A stretch of 34,578 nt of DNA from Gammaproteobacteria bacterium (GTDB taxonomy: Bacteria; Pseudomonadota; Gammaproteobacteria; Steroidobacterales; Foliamicaceae): the NCBI GenBank assembly GCA_011523505.1, contig WTGP01000016.1, positions 1 to 34,578 of the forward strand, given 5' to 3'. The notes under the pieces were generated by a model that saw nothing but the letters and a program-made list of their open reading frames with translations, did not search any database and had not been told where the DNA came from. Position 1 is the stretch's first letter, and each line of letters opens with the position of its first letter. Both the position numbers and the translations under genes were made by a program. Positions 23,628-31,700 of the stretch are shown piece by piece.

Positions 23628-24574
23628 CACTGGTAGGGACGCACGCGAAGCGCGCGCAACGCCTGATAGCTCCACGAGAACGAGTCTTCCAGCCTGCAGC
23701 GGTCCGCCGCTTCGCACTGCATTCCGGCGATCGAGCCGGTGAAATGCAGGCCGTGGCGCGCGGCGCGGCCGGCCATCCAGGCGAGAGCGATATTCGACAG
23801 TCCGCAGTCGCGGTAACCGCCGCCGATATTGGAATGCACGCCGGCGAACCAGACCTGCTCGATGGTCTGACCCTCGGCGGGAGCGCCGGTCCACAGGTCC
23901 GGCTGAAACGGTCGGCGGCGCTCGTCGACCGCCAGCGCGTGGTAGGCGTGCTCCACGTTGTCGCCCAACTGCGTGTTGTGAAAAGACACCTTATTGCGCG
24001 TCAGCCGGCCGAGAATCGGCGTCGGCGCCCCCAGCGCGCCGACCGTGTCCCACACGCCGATGAACCGGATCGGAACCGGGCGCCGTGAAGGCTCGCCCGC
24101 TTGTTCCAGCCGCTTGTGGACCATCGACCCGTCGCGCTTGTCGGGTTGCAGGCGGTAGAGCGCATACGCTTCCGGCAACAGCCTCAGGTTCTCCTTACTC
24201 AGCAGCCCCGCCACGCCGATGAATCCCGCCAGGGAACGCACGGTATAAGCGCCCCGGCTGAAACCGAACAGGAACAGCTCGTCGCCTTCGCGCCAGTTGT
24301 TCGCGATGAAGCGATAAGCCTGCTGGATGTTCTCCGACAGCCCGCCGCCCAACCCGCCGCCGATGTACTTGTCGAGCGGGCCCTGCGTGCCAACGCCGGT
24401 GTCGTAATAGACCACCTGCGGGACCTGCTCGCCATCAACCGGCGCCAGGCCCCGCACGATCTTCAGGACGTTGGTCGGCTCGGTCTCATCAGCCGGATTG
24501 TCGTGAACTTCCTGGTCCGGCTCGTTCCAGGTCCCATCGCAGCAGATCACCAGCCGCTTTCCGCCCTTCTCCAT
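23628..24574 (-). pseudogene. DUF2235 alpha/beta-hydrolase-like gene, 5' part disrupted by IS21
   Basis: From ATG 24574 (GAGGGGTGG upstream; GTG 24583 is a longer option) the protein begins MEKGGKRLVICCDGTWNEPD, the DUF2235 signature. The nucleophile elbow LFGFSRGAYTVRSLAG, the FIGVWDTVGALG segment and WFAGVHSNIGGGY with candidate catalytic His follow. This family includes type VI phospholipase effectors of the Tle1 class and many uncharacterised hydrolases. After VRPYQC the frame enters IS21 and ends on element-derived residues at 23543. The rebuilt uninterrupted protein would be 383 residues, a normal length. As it stands it lacks the C-terminal 68 residues and is probably inactive. Confidence 0.85.
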
Positions 24575-24636
24575 TTGCCCCACCCCTCGGAGTCATTCCA
24601 ATACCCGGGGGGTAAGCATACGCGGCCATTTCCTGT

Positions 24637-24666
24637 TTGACAGCCGGCAGCGCAGCGGAGTATAAC
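24637..24666 (+). promoter_or_regulatory. Sigma70-type promoter of DUF1640-like copy A
   Basis: TTGACA (24637-24642), an 18-bp spacer and TATAAC (24661-24666). The same arrangement with only a few base changes lies at 28081-28110 in front of the paralogue. Transcription would start about 55 bp before ATG 24730. Confidence 0.75.
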
Positions 24667-24682
24667 GAGTGTGAGCATTGGA

Positions 24683-24705
24683 GGAAGGACGGCAGGCGTC
24701 CTTCC
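24683..24705 (+). promoter_or_regulatory. Conserved leader hairpin, copy A
   Basis: GGAAGGAC (24683-24690) pairs perfectly with GTCCTTCC (24698-24705) around GGCAGGC, inside the predicted 5' leader and 15 nt before the ribosome-binding region. It is identical in copy B (28127-28149). Confidence 0.55.
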
Positions 24706-24729
24706 AAGGAGTATTCAGGGAGGAATGAG

Positions 24730-25218
24730 ATGCCTCAGGTTCTATTCGACACCCATGCAGCGGCAAGGAAACTGGAAAAGGCCGGCCATACGGCACAGCA
24801 GGCTGAGGCAGTGGTGGAAGTGATGAGCTCCGCCACGGAATCCGGAACGCGGATGGCCCAGGACCTGGACCGCATCAAGTACCAGGTGGACAACCACATG
24901 GCTACCAAGGATGATATCGCCGAACTTCGCGCCGCTACCAAGGAAGACATCGCCGAACTTCGCACCGAACTTCACATCGAGATTGTAAAAATTCCGGAAA
25001 TGGTTCGCAAAGTGCTGAGGCAGGAAACGCCGATGATTCAACTACGATCCGTGCTAGCCGCCGGTTCGCTGTCGTTCTCCTTGAGCGGGCTTGCCGTGAT
25101 GGTGCTAACGGACGAATTCCTCCGTGCGATTGCGCTCGAGCACGGTTCCCTCATAGGGCTGATGATGATCCTGGCGTCCTCGTTGGTCTTGCTCTTCCTT
25201 GCCCGTCCGAGCAAATGA
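24730..25218 (+). CDS. DUF1640-like coiled-coil membrane protein, copy A
   Basis: ATG 24730 follows GGGAGGAATGAG. The 162-residue protein begins MPQVLFDTHAAARKLEKAGH, the pattern of DUF1640/CCDC90-like proteins, with an alpha-helical QQAEAVVEVM region, MATKDDIAELRAATKEDIAE coiled-coil repeats (about 60-85), and two C-terminal membrane helices (SLSFSLSGLAVMVLT; LIGLMMILASSLVLLFLA). It is predicted to be an inner-membrane protein with a cytoplasmic coiled coil; its bacterial role is unknown. It has its own promoter and leader hairpin, and its stop overlaps the start of an antitoxin gene (ATGA). Copy B at 28174-28659 is highly similar. Confidence 0.78.
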   Translation: MPQVLFDTHAAARKLEKAGHTAQQAEAVVEVMSSATESGTRMAQDLDRIKYQVDNHMATKDDIAELRAATKEDIAELRTELHIEIVKIPEMVRKVLRQETPMIQLRSVLAAGSLSFSLSGLAVMVLTDEFLRAIALEHGSLIGLMMILASSLVLLFLARPSK

Positions 25219-25436
25219 AAAGGAAACTCACCATCACGATCGATGAGGAGCTGCTGCCCGTTGCCAAACAATACGCGCGCTCTCGGGGTGTTTCGCCTTC
25301 TTCTCTCATCAAAAGCTCGGTGCGGGTAATGGCCGCAGAACACACTCCTTCTTTTGCGTCACGCTGGCGCGGGCGGTTGCAACAGGCCGGACGCGACGAT
25401 GCGCGCTACGAGATCCTGGCCAGGAAGTATCTGTAA
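25215..25436 (+). CDS. Orphan ribbon-helix-helix-type antitoxin (DUF6364/VapB-like)
   Basis: The 73-residue protein begins MKRKLTITIDEELLPVAKQY and continues ARSRGVSPSSLI, the DUF6364 antitoxin pattern, with a C-terminal RWRGRL...YEILARKYL segment for toxin binding. It is about 80% identical to the antitoxin at 27374-27595. The start overlaps the DUF1640-like stop, so it is now driven from that gene's promoter and lacks the autoregulated promoter seen at the intact locus. The toxin normally following is missing: only a five-codon remnant remains at 25437. It may cross-neutralise the intact toxin or be a relic. Confidence 0.75.
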   Translation: MKRKLTITIDEELLPVAKQYARSRGVSPSSLIKSSVRVMAAEHTPSFASRWRGRLQQAGRDDARYEILARKYL

Positions 25437-25460
25437 ATTCTGCTGGACACGAAGATTCTG
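25437..25460 (+). pseudogene. Remnant of a VapC-type toxin start
   Basis: Right after the antitoxin TAA, the bases ATTCTGCTGGACACG match the first five codons of the intact toxin (ATGCTGCTGGACACG), with the start codon changed to ATT. Homology stops there. The following 25461-25550 shows no gene. Confidence 0.65.
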
Positions 25461-25600
25461 CGGCCCTTAGTGTCTGGCCAACTATCTCCTGAAGTCTCTT
25501 GCTGCGTCTTTGCGGTTCAATCTGTCTGACTGATTCGTTTTCGTACTCCTTACGAAATCCCTGGAGCAGCGAGGCGGGCCGCTCCTTCCGATGACACGAA

Positions 25601-25708
25601 ATGGAATTGAGCGGTTTAGCTATGGTCCGTTCCGGACTGGGTGGCGCTTGGTTTGGATTCGCGTTGTCCGATCTTGTCATCCTCCGCCGCCACAAGCTGA
25701 GGCAGTAG
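25601..25708 (+). pseudogene. C-terminal fragment of a duplicated small membrane protein
   Basis: The 35 codons read MELSGLAMVRSGLGGAWFGF and ALSDLVILRRHK, nearly identical to the end of the intact gene at 27759-28061. The bases before it (25553-25592, including CGGGCCGCTCCTTCCGATG) match 27652-27690, upstream of the intact gene, so about 270 bp in between have been deleted here. No start or N-terminal half remains. Confidence 0.72.
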
Positions 25709-25730
25709 ACTCCCTGGTGTGTAGCGACCG

Positions 25731-26849
25731 TTAGACCAGCGTGGAGAGCAGTTTCAGCGCCGGGGCCGCGCGTATGCTCTGCGGAGAGACATGATCTTTC
25801 TTGCCCGCGGCGGAAATCTGCCAGGCCTCGGCGTCGGGAAACCTGGACTTGAGGTACTTGAGGCCGCGATCAAGGTCGGCGTCCGACCACTTGCATTCGA
25901 CCAGCAGCACGGGCGCGCCGCGGTTCGTTACCACGAAATCCACTTCCCGGCCGTCGCGGTCCCGGAAATACCGCAGTTCGTAGTCCAGCCCCTCGGTATC
26001 CTGCCGGAAATGCACCCACTTGAGCAGGTGGCAGGCCACCAGGTTCTCGAAGCGCGAGCCGCGCGAGGGAACAACCGACCAGTCGAAGTGATAGTGTTTC
26101 CGGTCCTTGCGCAGGGCCCGAAGTTGCGGTGAGCCGAAGGGGGCGAGCCGGTAGATCGCGTAGAGGCGCTCCAGGATTTCGAGCCATGCGCCGGCGGTCT
26201 TGTGGCTCATATTGAGGTCCTCGCGCAACGCGTTGATCGAAAGCGTTGATCCGACGCGCTCAGGCAGCGACAGCATCATCAGTTGCAACTGGCCCAGATC
26301 GCGAATGTTCTCCAGCGTGGCCACTTCTTCCTGCACGAGCCGCGTCGAGTACTCGCGGGACCAGCGCCTGGATTCCGTTTCGCTGGCGGACAGCCAGGGC
26401 TCCGGAAAGCCCCCCAGCCTGAGAAGATCCTGGAGCATGTCGGGCCGGTCAAGCCCGAGCTCCGCCGCCGAAAACGGATGCAGGTGCAGCAGATGGTAGC
26501 GTCCCTGCAATGAATCGCCGCCGAACCGGTAGAGGTCGAGCCGCCCGCTGCCGGTAACGAGAATGCGCTGACCCGGGGGACGGCCGTCGTACAAGCCCTT
26601 GAGATAGTTGCGCCAGCGCCTGTACTTGTGAATCTCGTCGAATACCCACAACGCGCCCGGAGGCAGTTCGCTTCTGAGGATGCGCGCGCGGTGCGCGTCA
26701 ATGTCCCAGTTCAGGTACCCTTCACTTGCTTCGGGCAGCCCCAGGGCGAGGGTGGTCTTGCCAACCTGCCGGGGGCCGGCAACGAACACCATCTTGCGGT
26801 CCAGGTCGGCAAGAACCTGACGTGTGAGGTAGCGGTCGGTGGTGGGCAC
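25731..26849 (-). CDS. DUF4143/AAA_14-type ATPase, intact
   Basis: The 372-residue protein starts at GTG 26849. It has Walker A GPRQVGKTT (residues 25-33), Walker B LWVFDEIH (67-74), and a sensor-like ILVTGSGRLDLY. The middle carries the winged-helix-like DUF4143 segment (LREDLNMSHKTAGAWLEILE) and the C-terminus a PD-(D/E)XK-like core (GREVDFVV then PVLLVECKWS). These ATPases are common, often as solitary genes near toxin-antitoxin loci, and their role is unproven. It is only distantly similar to the broken ATPase at 19898-21106. All motifs are intact, so it is probably functional. It lies downstream of the VapC-type toxin on the same strand with a 113-bp gap. Confidence 0.88.
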   Translation of the reverse strand: MPTTDRYLTRQVLADLDRKMVFVAGPRQVGKTTLALGLPEASEGYLNWDIDAHRARILRSELPPGALWVFDEIHKYRRWRNYLKGLYDGRPPGQRILVTGSGRLDLYRFGGDSLQGRYHLLHLHPFSAAELGLDRPDMLQDLLRLGGFPEPWLSASETESRRWSREYSTRLVQEEVATLENIRDLGQLQLMMLSLPERVGSTLSINALREDLNMSHKTAGAWLEILERLYAIYRLAPFGSPQLRALRKDRKHYHFDWSVVPSRGSRFENLVACHLLKWVHFRQDTEGLDYELRYFRDRDGREVDFVVTNRGAPVLLVECKWSDADLDRGLKYLKSRFPDAEAWQISAAGKKDHVSPQSIRAAPALKLLSTLV

Positions 26850-26962
26850 CCGCGGTATTATACGGCAATATTCGACTACGGTAGAAAATAGCCGATGCTA
26901 ATTTTCACCAAACTATAAGAATCGCGCCATTTTCGATTGCCATTAGCGCATGGCAGGTCGGG

Positions 26963-27373
26963 CTAGGGTGCGGGTAGACGGCTCAAGGCTTGCTGGGGTG
27001 TGATAGCCGGGATTGGGGAGCGTTCGTAGTCCTTGATATTGCGAGTGACAATGCGCGAGGCGCCGCAGGACCGCGCAGCAGCGACCTGCATCGCATCTTC
27101 AAAGTCCTTCATGGGCAGGGAAGCGGCGTAACGGATCGCTGCGGCGTCACCCGCTGCGACACCGATGAAGCGGGTCAATTCGGCGATAAAGTTGCGTGCG
27201 CTTCTCCGTCCACGCGACGGAGACACCAGGTAATGGAAGTTGGCAACGGAATGCCACGCAATAAACGCGGTGTGCCCGGTTGCCTCGATCCGGTCGAGAA
27301 GAGCCTCGGCCGTTTCCGAATAGGGCCGACGATCCAGCGCCAGATCAATAAGGACATCCGTGTCCAGCAGCAT
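26963..27373 (-). CDS. PIN-domain toxin (VapC-like)
   Basis: The 136-residue protein is a PIN ribonuclease: MLLDTDVLID supplies Asp4, and DFEDAMQVAAA and RNIKDY supply Asp93 and Asp115 of the metal site. The second conserved acidic position, usually Glu or Asp in the 'S-x-x-x-x-x-Y-L' segment, is replaced here by SVANFHYLV, a variant seen in some DUF6364-paired PIN proteins. It begins directly after the antitoxin stop (TAA then ATG), so the two are co-translated. It presumably cleaves RNA when the antitoxin is degraded. It appears complete. Confidence 0.85.
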   Translation of the reverse strand: MLLDTDVLIDLALDRRPYSETAEALLDRIEATGHTAFIAWHSVANFHYLVSPSRGRRSARNFIAELTRFIGVAAGDAAAIRYAASLPMKDFEDAMQVAAARSCGASRIVTRNIKDYERSPIPAITPQQALSRLPAP

Positions 27374-27595
27374 TTACAGATATTTCCTGGCCAAGGCCTC
27401 GTATCGTGTATCGTCGCGTACGGCTGGCCGCAGCCGTCCGCGCCAGCGCGAAGCGAAAGAAGAAGTGTGCCCTGCAGCCATTGCACGCACCGAGCCTTCG
27501 ATGAGAGAAGAAAGCGATACGCCTCGAGAGCGCGCGTATTGCTTGGCAACGGGCAGCAGCTCCTCATCTATCGTGATGGTGAGTTTTCTTTTCAT
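27374..27595 (-). CDS. Antitoxin of the VapBC-type pair (DUF6364 family)
   Basis: The 73-residue protein begins MKRKLTITIDEELLPVAKQY and ARSRGVSLSSLIEGS, an N-terminal strand and helices of ribbon-helix-helix type for DNA binding, with a C-terminal RWRGRLRP...RYEALARKYL arm that would fold on the toxin. It is adjacent to the PIN toxin with no gap. Two ATACGTAT palindromes over the promoter (27616-27623, 27637-27644) are the likely operator. An orphan paralogue lies at 25215-25436. The pair is a complete type II module. Confidence 0.85.
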   Translation of the reverse strand: MKRKLTITIDEELLPVAKQYARSRGVSLSSLIEGSVRAMAAGHTSSFASRWRGRLRPAVRDDTRYEALARKYL

Positions 27596-27615
27596 TGCTT
27601 CAGGAAGTTAAAAAG

Positions 27616-27651
27616 ATACGTATAGGATAGGCAAGTATACGTATATGTCAA
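27616..27651 (-). promoter_or_regulatory. Promoter and paired operator of the VapBC-type module
   Basis: On the minus strand TTGACA (27651-27646), a 16-bp spacer and TATCCT (27629-27624) form a promoter about 30 bp before the antitoxin start. Two identical palindromes ATACGTAT sit at 27637-27644 (in the spacer) and 27616-27623 (just after the -10), with centres 21 bp apart, two helical turns. This is the geometry expected for autorepression by a dimeric ribbon-helix-helix antitoxin. Confidence 0.72.
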
Positions 27652-27758
27652 ATTCCCTGGTGCGGCGCGGCGGGCCGCTCCTTCCGATGGCGGTTATAGC
27701 GCACGGGCACCTGCGCAGTCAAACGAAATATACAGGCTAAACTTCCCGAAGTGAAAGC

Positions 27759-28061
27759 GTGGCAGACATAGTGGACAATTCCATAGTTCTTCTCGTGCAT
27801 GTGGCGATTGTCGCAATCGCGGCGCTTATTGGCTTTTGCATGGCCTGGTTCGTGCGCCCCTGGATTGCTCGAAAGAAACATGAATGGACACCCGGACGGT
27901 ACTATTGGGTGGCGTGGCTGTTGTTCGGGACCTTCTGGACTTGGTACGGAACGCGCGAAATGGAATTGAGCGGTTTAGCTCTGGCCCGTTCCGGACTGGG
28001 TGGCGCCTGGTTTGGAATCGCAATTTCCGATCTTGTCATCCTCCGCCGCAACAAGGTGTAA
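27759..28061 (+). CDS. Small three-span membrane protein, 100 aa
   Basis: GTG 27759 (weak GAAGTG upstream) starts a 100-residue protein with hydrophobic segments VLLVHVAIVAIAALIGFCMA (about 10-29), WVAWLLFGTFWTWYG (about 50-64) and LGGAWFGIAISDLVIL (about 79-94), with basic loops (RPWIARKKHEW; RRNKV end). No family recognised. Truncated relatives at 18560-18624 (N-terminal) and 25601-25708 (C-terminal) show that it belongs to a recently duplicated unit. It is followed after only 19 bp by the promoter of DUF1640-like copy B. Confidence 0.62.
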   Translation: MADIVDNSIVLLVHVAIVAIAALIGFCMAWFVRPWIARKKHEWTPGRYYWVAWLLFGTFWTWYGTREMELSGLALARSGLGGAWFGIAISDLVILRRNKV

Positions 28062-28080
28062 AAACCGCGCCATTTCCTGT

Positions 28081-28110
28081 TTGACAGCCGGCGGCGCGGC
28101 GGAGTATAAG
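28081..28110 (+). promoter_or_regulatory. Sigma70-type promoter of DUF1640-like copy B
   Basis: TTGACA (28081-28086), an 18-bp spacer and TATAAG (28105-28110), matching 24637-24666. Confidence 0.75.
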
Positions 28111-28126
28111 GAGCGTGAGCATTGGA

Positions 28127-28149
28127 GGAAGGACGGCAGGCGTCCTTCC
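28127..28149 (+). promoter_or_regulatory. Conserved leader hairpin, copy B
   Basis: GGAAGGAC (28127-28134) pairs with GTCCTTCC (28142-28149); stem and loop are identical to copy A at 24683-24705. Confidence 0.55.
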
Positions 28150-28173
28150 AGGGAGTATTCAGGGAGGAATGAG

Positions 28174-28659
28174 ATGCCTCAGGTTCTATTCGACACCCAT
28201 GCAGCGGCAAGGAAACTGGAAAAGGCCGGCCATACGGCGCAGCAGGCTGAGGCGGTGGTGGAAGTAATGAGTTCAGCCACGGAATTCGGAACGCGCATGG
28301 TCCAGGACCTGGACCGTATCAAGCTTCAGGTGGAAAACCACATGGCCACCAAGGTAGATATCGCGAACAACGCCACAAAGGACGATATCGCCGAACTTCG
28401 CACCGAAATGCGCACCGGGTTTGCAAAAACAAGGGAAGTGGTACGCGAGGTGCTGAGGCAGGAGGCTCCCGCGATACACATGCGATCGCTCATAAGCGCC
28501 GGTTCACTATCGCTCTCTTTGGGCGGGTTTGCCCTGGTGGTACTTACCAATGAACGCTTGACCGCGATCCTGCTCGAGCATGGTGCCCTGATAGGGCTGA
28601 TGATGATCCTGGCGTCCTCGGCGGTTTTGATCTTCCTTGCCCGGAAGAGCAGCAGCTAA
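28174..28659 (+). CDS. DUF1640-like coiled-coil membrane protein, copy B
   Basis: ATG 28174 follows GGGAGGAATGAG. The 161-residue protein is almost identical to copy A over the first 60 residues (MPQVLFDTHAAARKLEKAGH). The coiled-coil middle differs (MATKVDIANNATKDDIAELR instead of two ELRAATKED repeats) and the two C-terminal membrane helices (SLSLSLGGFALVVLT; LIGLMMILASSAVLIFLA) are diverged but equivalent. No antitoxin follows, unlike copy A. Promoter and leader are conserved with copy A across about 100 noncoding bases. Confidence 0.78.
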   Translation: MPQVLFDTHAAARKLEKAGHTAQQAEAVVEVMSSATEFGTRMVQDLDRIKLQVENHMATKVDIANNATKDDIAELRTEMRTGFAKTREVVREVLRQEAPAIHMRSLISAGSLSLSLGGFALVVLTNERLTAILLEHGALIGLMMILASSAVLIFLARKSSS

Positions 28660-28703
28660 CAGCTTTCCGCCGTAGTCGCCACAGACTCCGTAGTTTGTGG
28701 CCC

Positions 28704-28738
28704 CAAAAAAAGCGAGGCGGACACTAGGTCCGCCTCGC
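28704..28738 (-). terminator. Rho-independent terminator of the second adhesin gene
   Basis: On the minus strand the stem GCGAGGCGGAC/GTCCGCCTCGC (28712-28722 with 28728-28738) is followed by seven T (28711-28705). It lies 28 bp after the adhesin stop and is nearly identical to 4891-4923. It may also stop transcription from the DUF1640-like copy B. Confidence 0.9.
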
Positions 28739-28765
28739 CGCAACCAGAGTTGTTGCTTGTTGGGA

Positions 28766-31700
28766 TTATGCGATGTCGATGTCGTCGATCGCCAGCACGT
28801 AGTCGCCGAGCAAATCGTCGCCGATTAGGTCGTCGATGAACATGCCGCCGTCTCCGGGATCTTCTTCATCCTCCGGAGGCGGTACCGCTCCGTCCTCATC
28901 GCTGTCGTCGCTGTCGTCCTTCAGACCCGGCGTTTCGGGATCTTCAGCCGGCTTTGGATCCGGCCGATCCGGCGTCGCTCTGTAGTGAGGATCGTCCGTG
29001 GCCTTATTACCGCCCGTACCGCCAACATCGGTAATCGCGATCGTGAAGTAGGCGTCCACCGAGTGACCGCCTCCGTCCGTGGCCGTGACCTTGATGGTCA
29101 CTACGCCCATCGGATTGGCTGTCGACTCGTAGTCGAACTTCGCACCCTCCTTGACGCGCACCTCCCAGGTGCTGCCGTTGGTGTCGCTATCCACCCTACC
29201 GCCGCCGTTGTGCGTGACCTCGAACCGGCCATCAGCGGCGAACTTGCCATTGGCCTGCTTGCTCATGACCGTCACGGTGTGCGTGCCGTAGTCGTCAGTG
29301 ACCAGGTTCTGGTCCAGCACGTCCAGCTCGACAAACGCGCGAATTGACGTCGCTTGAGCTGCTGTCACGCCGGCCGTCTCGGCAATGGTGAACGGGGTGG
29401 CAAGAGCGGCAGCATCCGCCTCGGCCGCTGCAAGCGCGGTATCGGCTCCATCATCGTTGATTGCCGTGGGAGAGACGTTGACACGGACGGTCACCGTCAC
29501 GTCAGTCGCCGTATCGCCCGTGCCGTCGTTGGCGTTTACTTCCACCACCAGGGTGTTACCCGCACCATCGCTGGGATCGGCGTCGTGCGTCGTCACACTA
29601 TTGGTGTAATAGGTGATGGCGCCCGTATCGGCGTCGATCGCAAGGGTCTGGGTCTGATCACCGGTCGCCGTAGCATCAAGGTCTCCGGACACATAGACCG
29701 TATTGCCTGCCTGGAACGTAAGGCCGGCGGTACTGGCCAGGTTGTAGGTCAGCGTATCGCCATCCGAATCAAAGAACAGCGGTTCGTCCTCGTCCGCCAC
29801 GGTGCCCGAACCAGTACCGTCAACGCTGGTCTTGGCTCCCATCGCGTCCATCGTCTGCGTGATGTTGACACGGATTTCCTCGGTGGCCTGCGTCCGCGTA
29901 GGCAGGACATTGGCGGGGTCCGCCGGTCCGTCCAGCGGGGCCGTAGTCTCCACCCACCTGATCCAGGTGGACTCATCTGCTTCGGTAGCCGAATTGTCCT
30001 CGTGCTTGTAGGTGACCTTGGCGCGCAGTTGCGAACCGACGTACTCGTTGGTGATTGTCAGTGAGACACCCGTCTCGCCGGCGATATCCACCCACTCGTT
30101 ATCCTGGACAGTGCCGTTCCTGTTCGCATCTACCCACATCTGCCACTGCACGTCCGCCGGGTTACCTTCGGTGTCAGCCCGAATTGTCCCGTCAACAGCT
30201 GTGGCGTTACCGAGAGTGGCGTTGTTGCCTTCGGTGGGATCGCCGTTGCCGGTGGAGGCAGTCACATTGCCCAACTGATCGACCACTTCGCTTTCGACTT
30301 CCACGGGGCGGCCGTTCTCGTCGTTATAGGTATAGACGACCCGATAGTAGAGTCCGCCGCCATCACCGCTGGTTCCATCGGAGTCTTCATCCACTGCCAG
30401 GGTTATCGCGACCGTGACGCCTGACGTAGCATCTGCCGCCGTTTCACCGACCTCGGTAATCCAGCCCGAAGTTCCGTTGGTGGAGACTTCGAGCCGGACA
30501 GTGCCGGCTGCTGCCGCGGGCTGCCCGGTGGCGCCAACGAACACCGAAAGGCCAGTAGCGGCGGTGGTTATGTGAAAGCTAACGTCGTCGGACGCGGTAG
30601 AAGCGGCAGGAACAGCTCTCGGCGTCGCGGTAGTGTCCGCTGCAACTTCCGCCTCAGCGTCGTGGCTAACCACGCGGATCGTGCCGTCCGGGTTTACTTC
30701 GTAGTACTCCACCTTGGCTGTGATGGTATGTGTGAGGGTGGCATCTCCTGCGGTTGTGTAGGCCCGATTAACGTTACCGCTGCCATCCACATCTGGGATG
30801 CCATCACCGTTCGCATCAACCAAGAGCGGCAGAGGCTGCGGCGACGTGCTGACGCTGATGATCACATCGTCAGTGGTATCAGTAGGCGTGGCGTTGTCAT
30901 GGGACCACGTGTAGAGCACCAGCACCGGCGATTCGCCGGCGGCGAAGTCCGGATCCAGGTCCTGGTCGAAGACCATCTCCAGGGAACCCGTTCCGTCGGG
31001 ATCGCCCGTGATCGTAACGACGTCGTCCTCGGACGCTGTCGGAATGTCCACATTGACGTCCTTGACATCAATGCTGATCGTCTCGGTCGTCTTATTGCCC
31101 TCGGGATCGGTGGCCGTCAGCATAAAGCTGCCCAGGGCCTCGCCTGGACTCCGGTCGTCACCCATTGACGCGGAGTGATCGATCACGATTGCGATGGCCG
31201 GGTCCCTGTCGCGCAGGCCGCTGGGACCATCGCCGCGTTGGACATCGTCCCTGCGGGAGTAGATATCTTCCCACTCGTCCGGACCGTAAACCTTGATCCA
31301 GTCAGGCAGCCCACCTTTGCCGCTTACGGAGAAATCGAGTTCGTCCACGTCGGTATCGGCATCGGTCCACACTTCGGAGAGCTGCACGACGACAACGGTT
31401 GCCGCATCCTGCTGATCCACGGTCAGCGTCGTGGTGCCGGCTTCGGTCATCGGATCGACCTTACGCGTGGCGCCATCGATGCTGCTTTGACTGAACATGG
31501 GCGCTGCGTCGTCGACATCTACGACATCGACCCTTACGCGCTGTTCGTCCGTTTCGCCCTGGCCATCCGTCGCCGTAACCGTGAATTCCACCTCGTCGCC
31601 CATCTCGTAATTGATCGGCTTGATCGGAGTCGGTTCGCCCTTCGCATTGACCAAAGGTTCGCCTTCGTCGTCCACCGCCAATTCGGCAGCGCTCTTGTGA

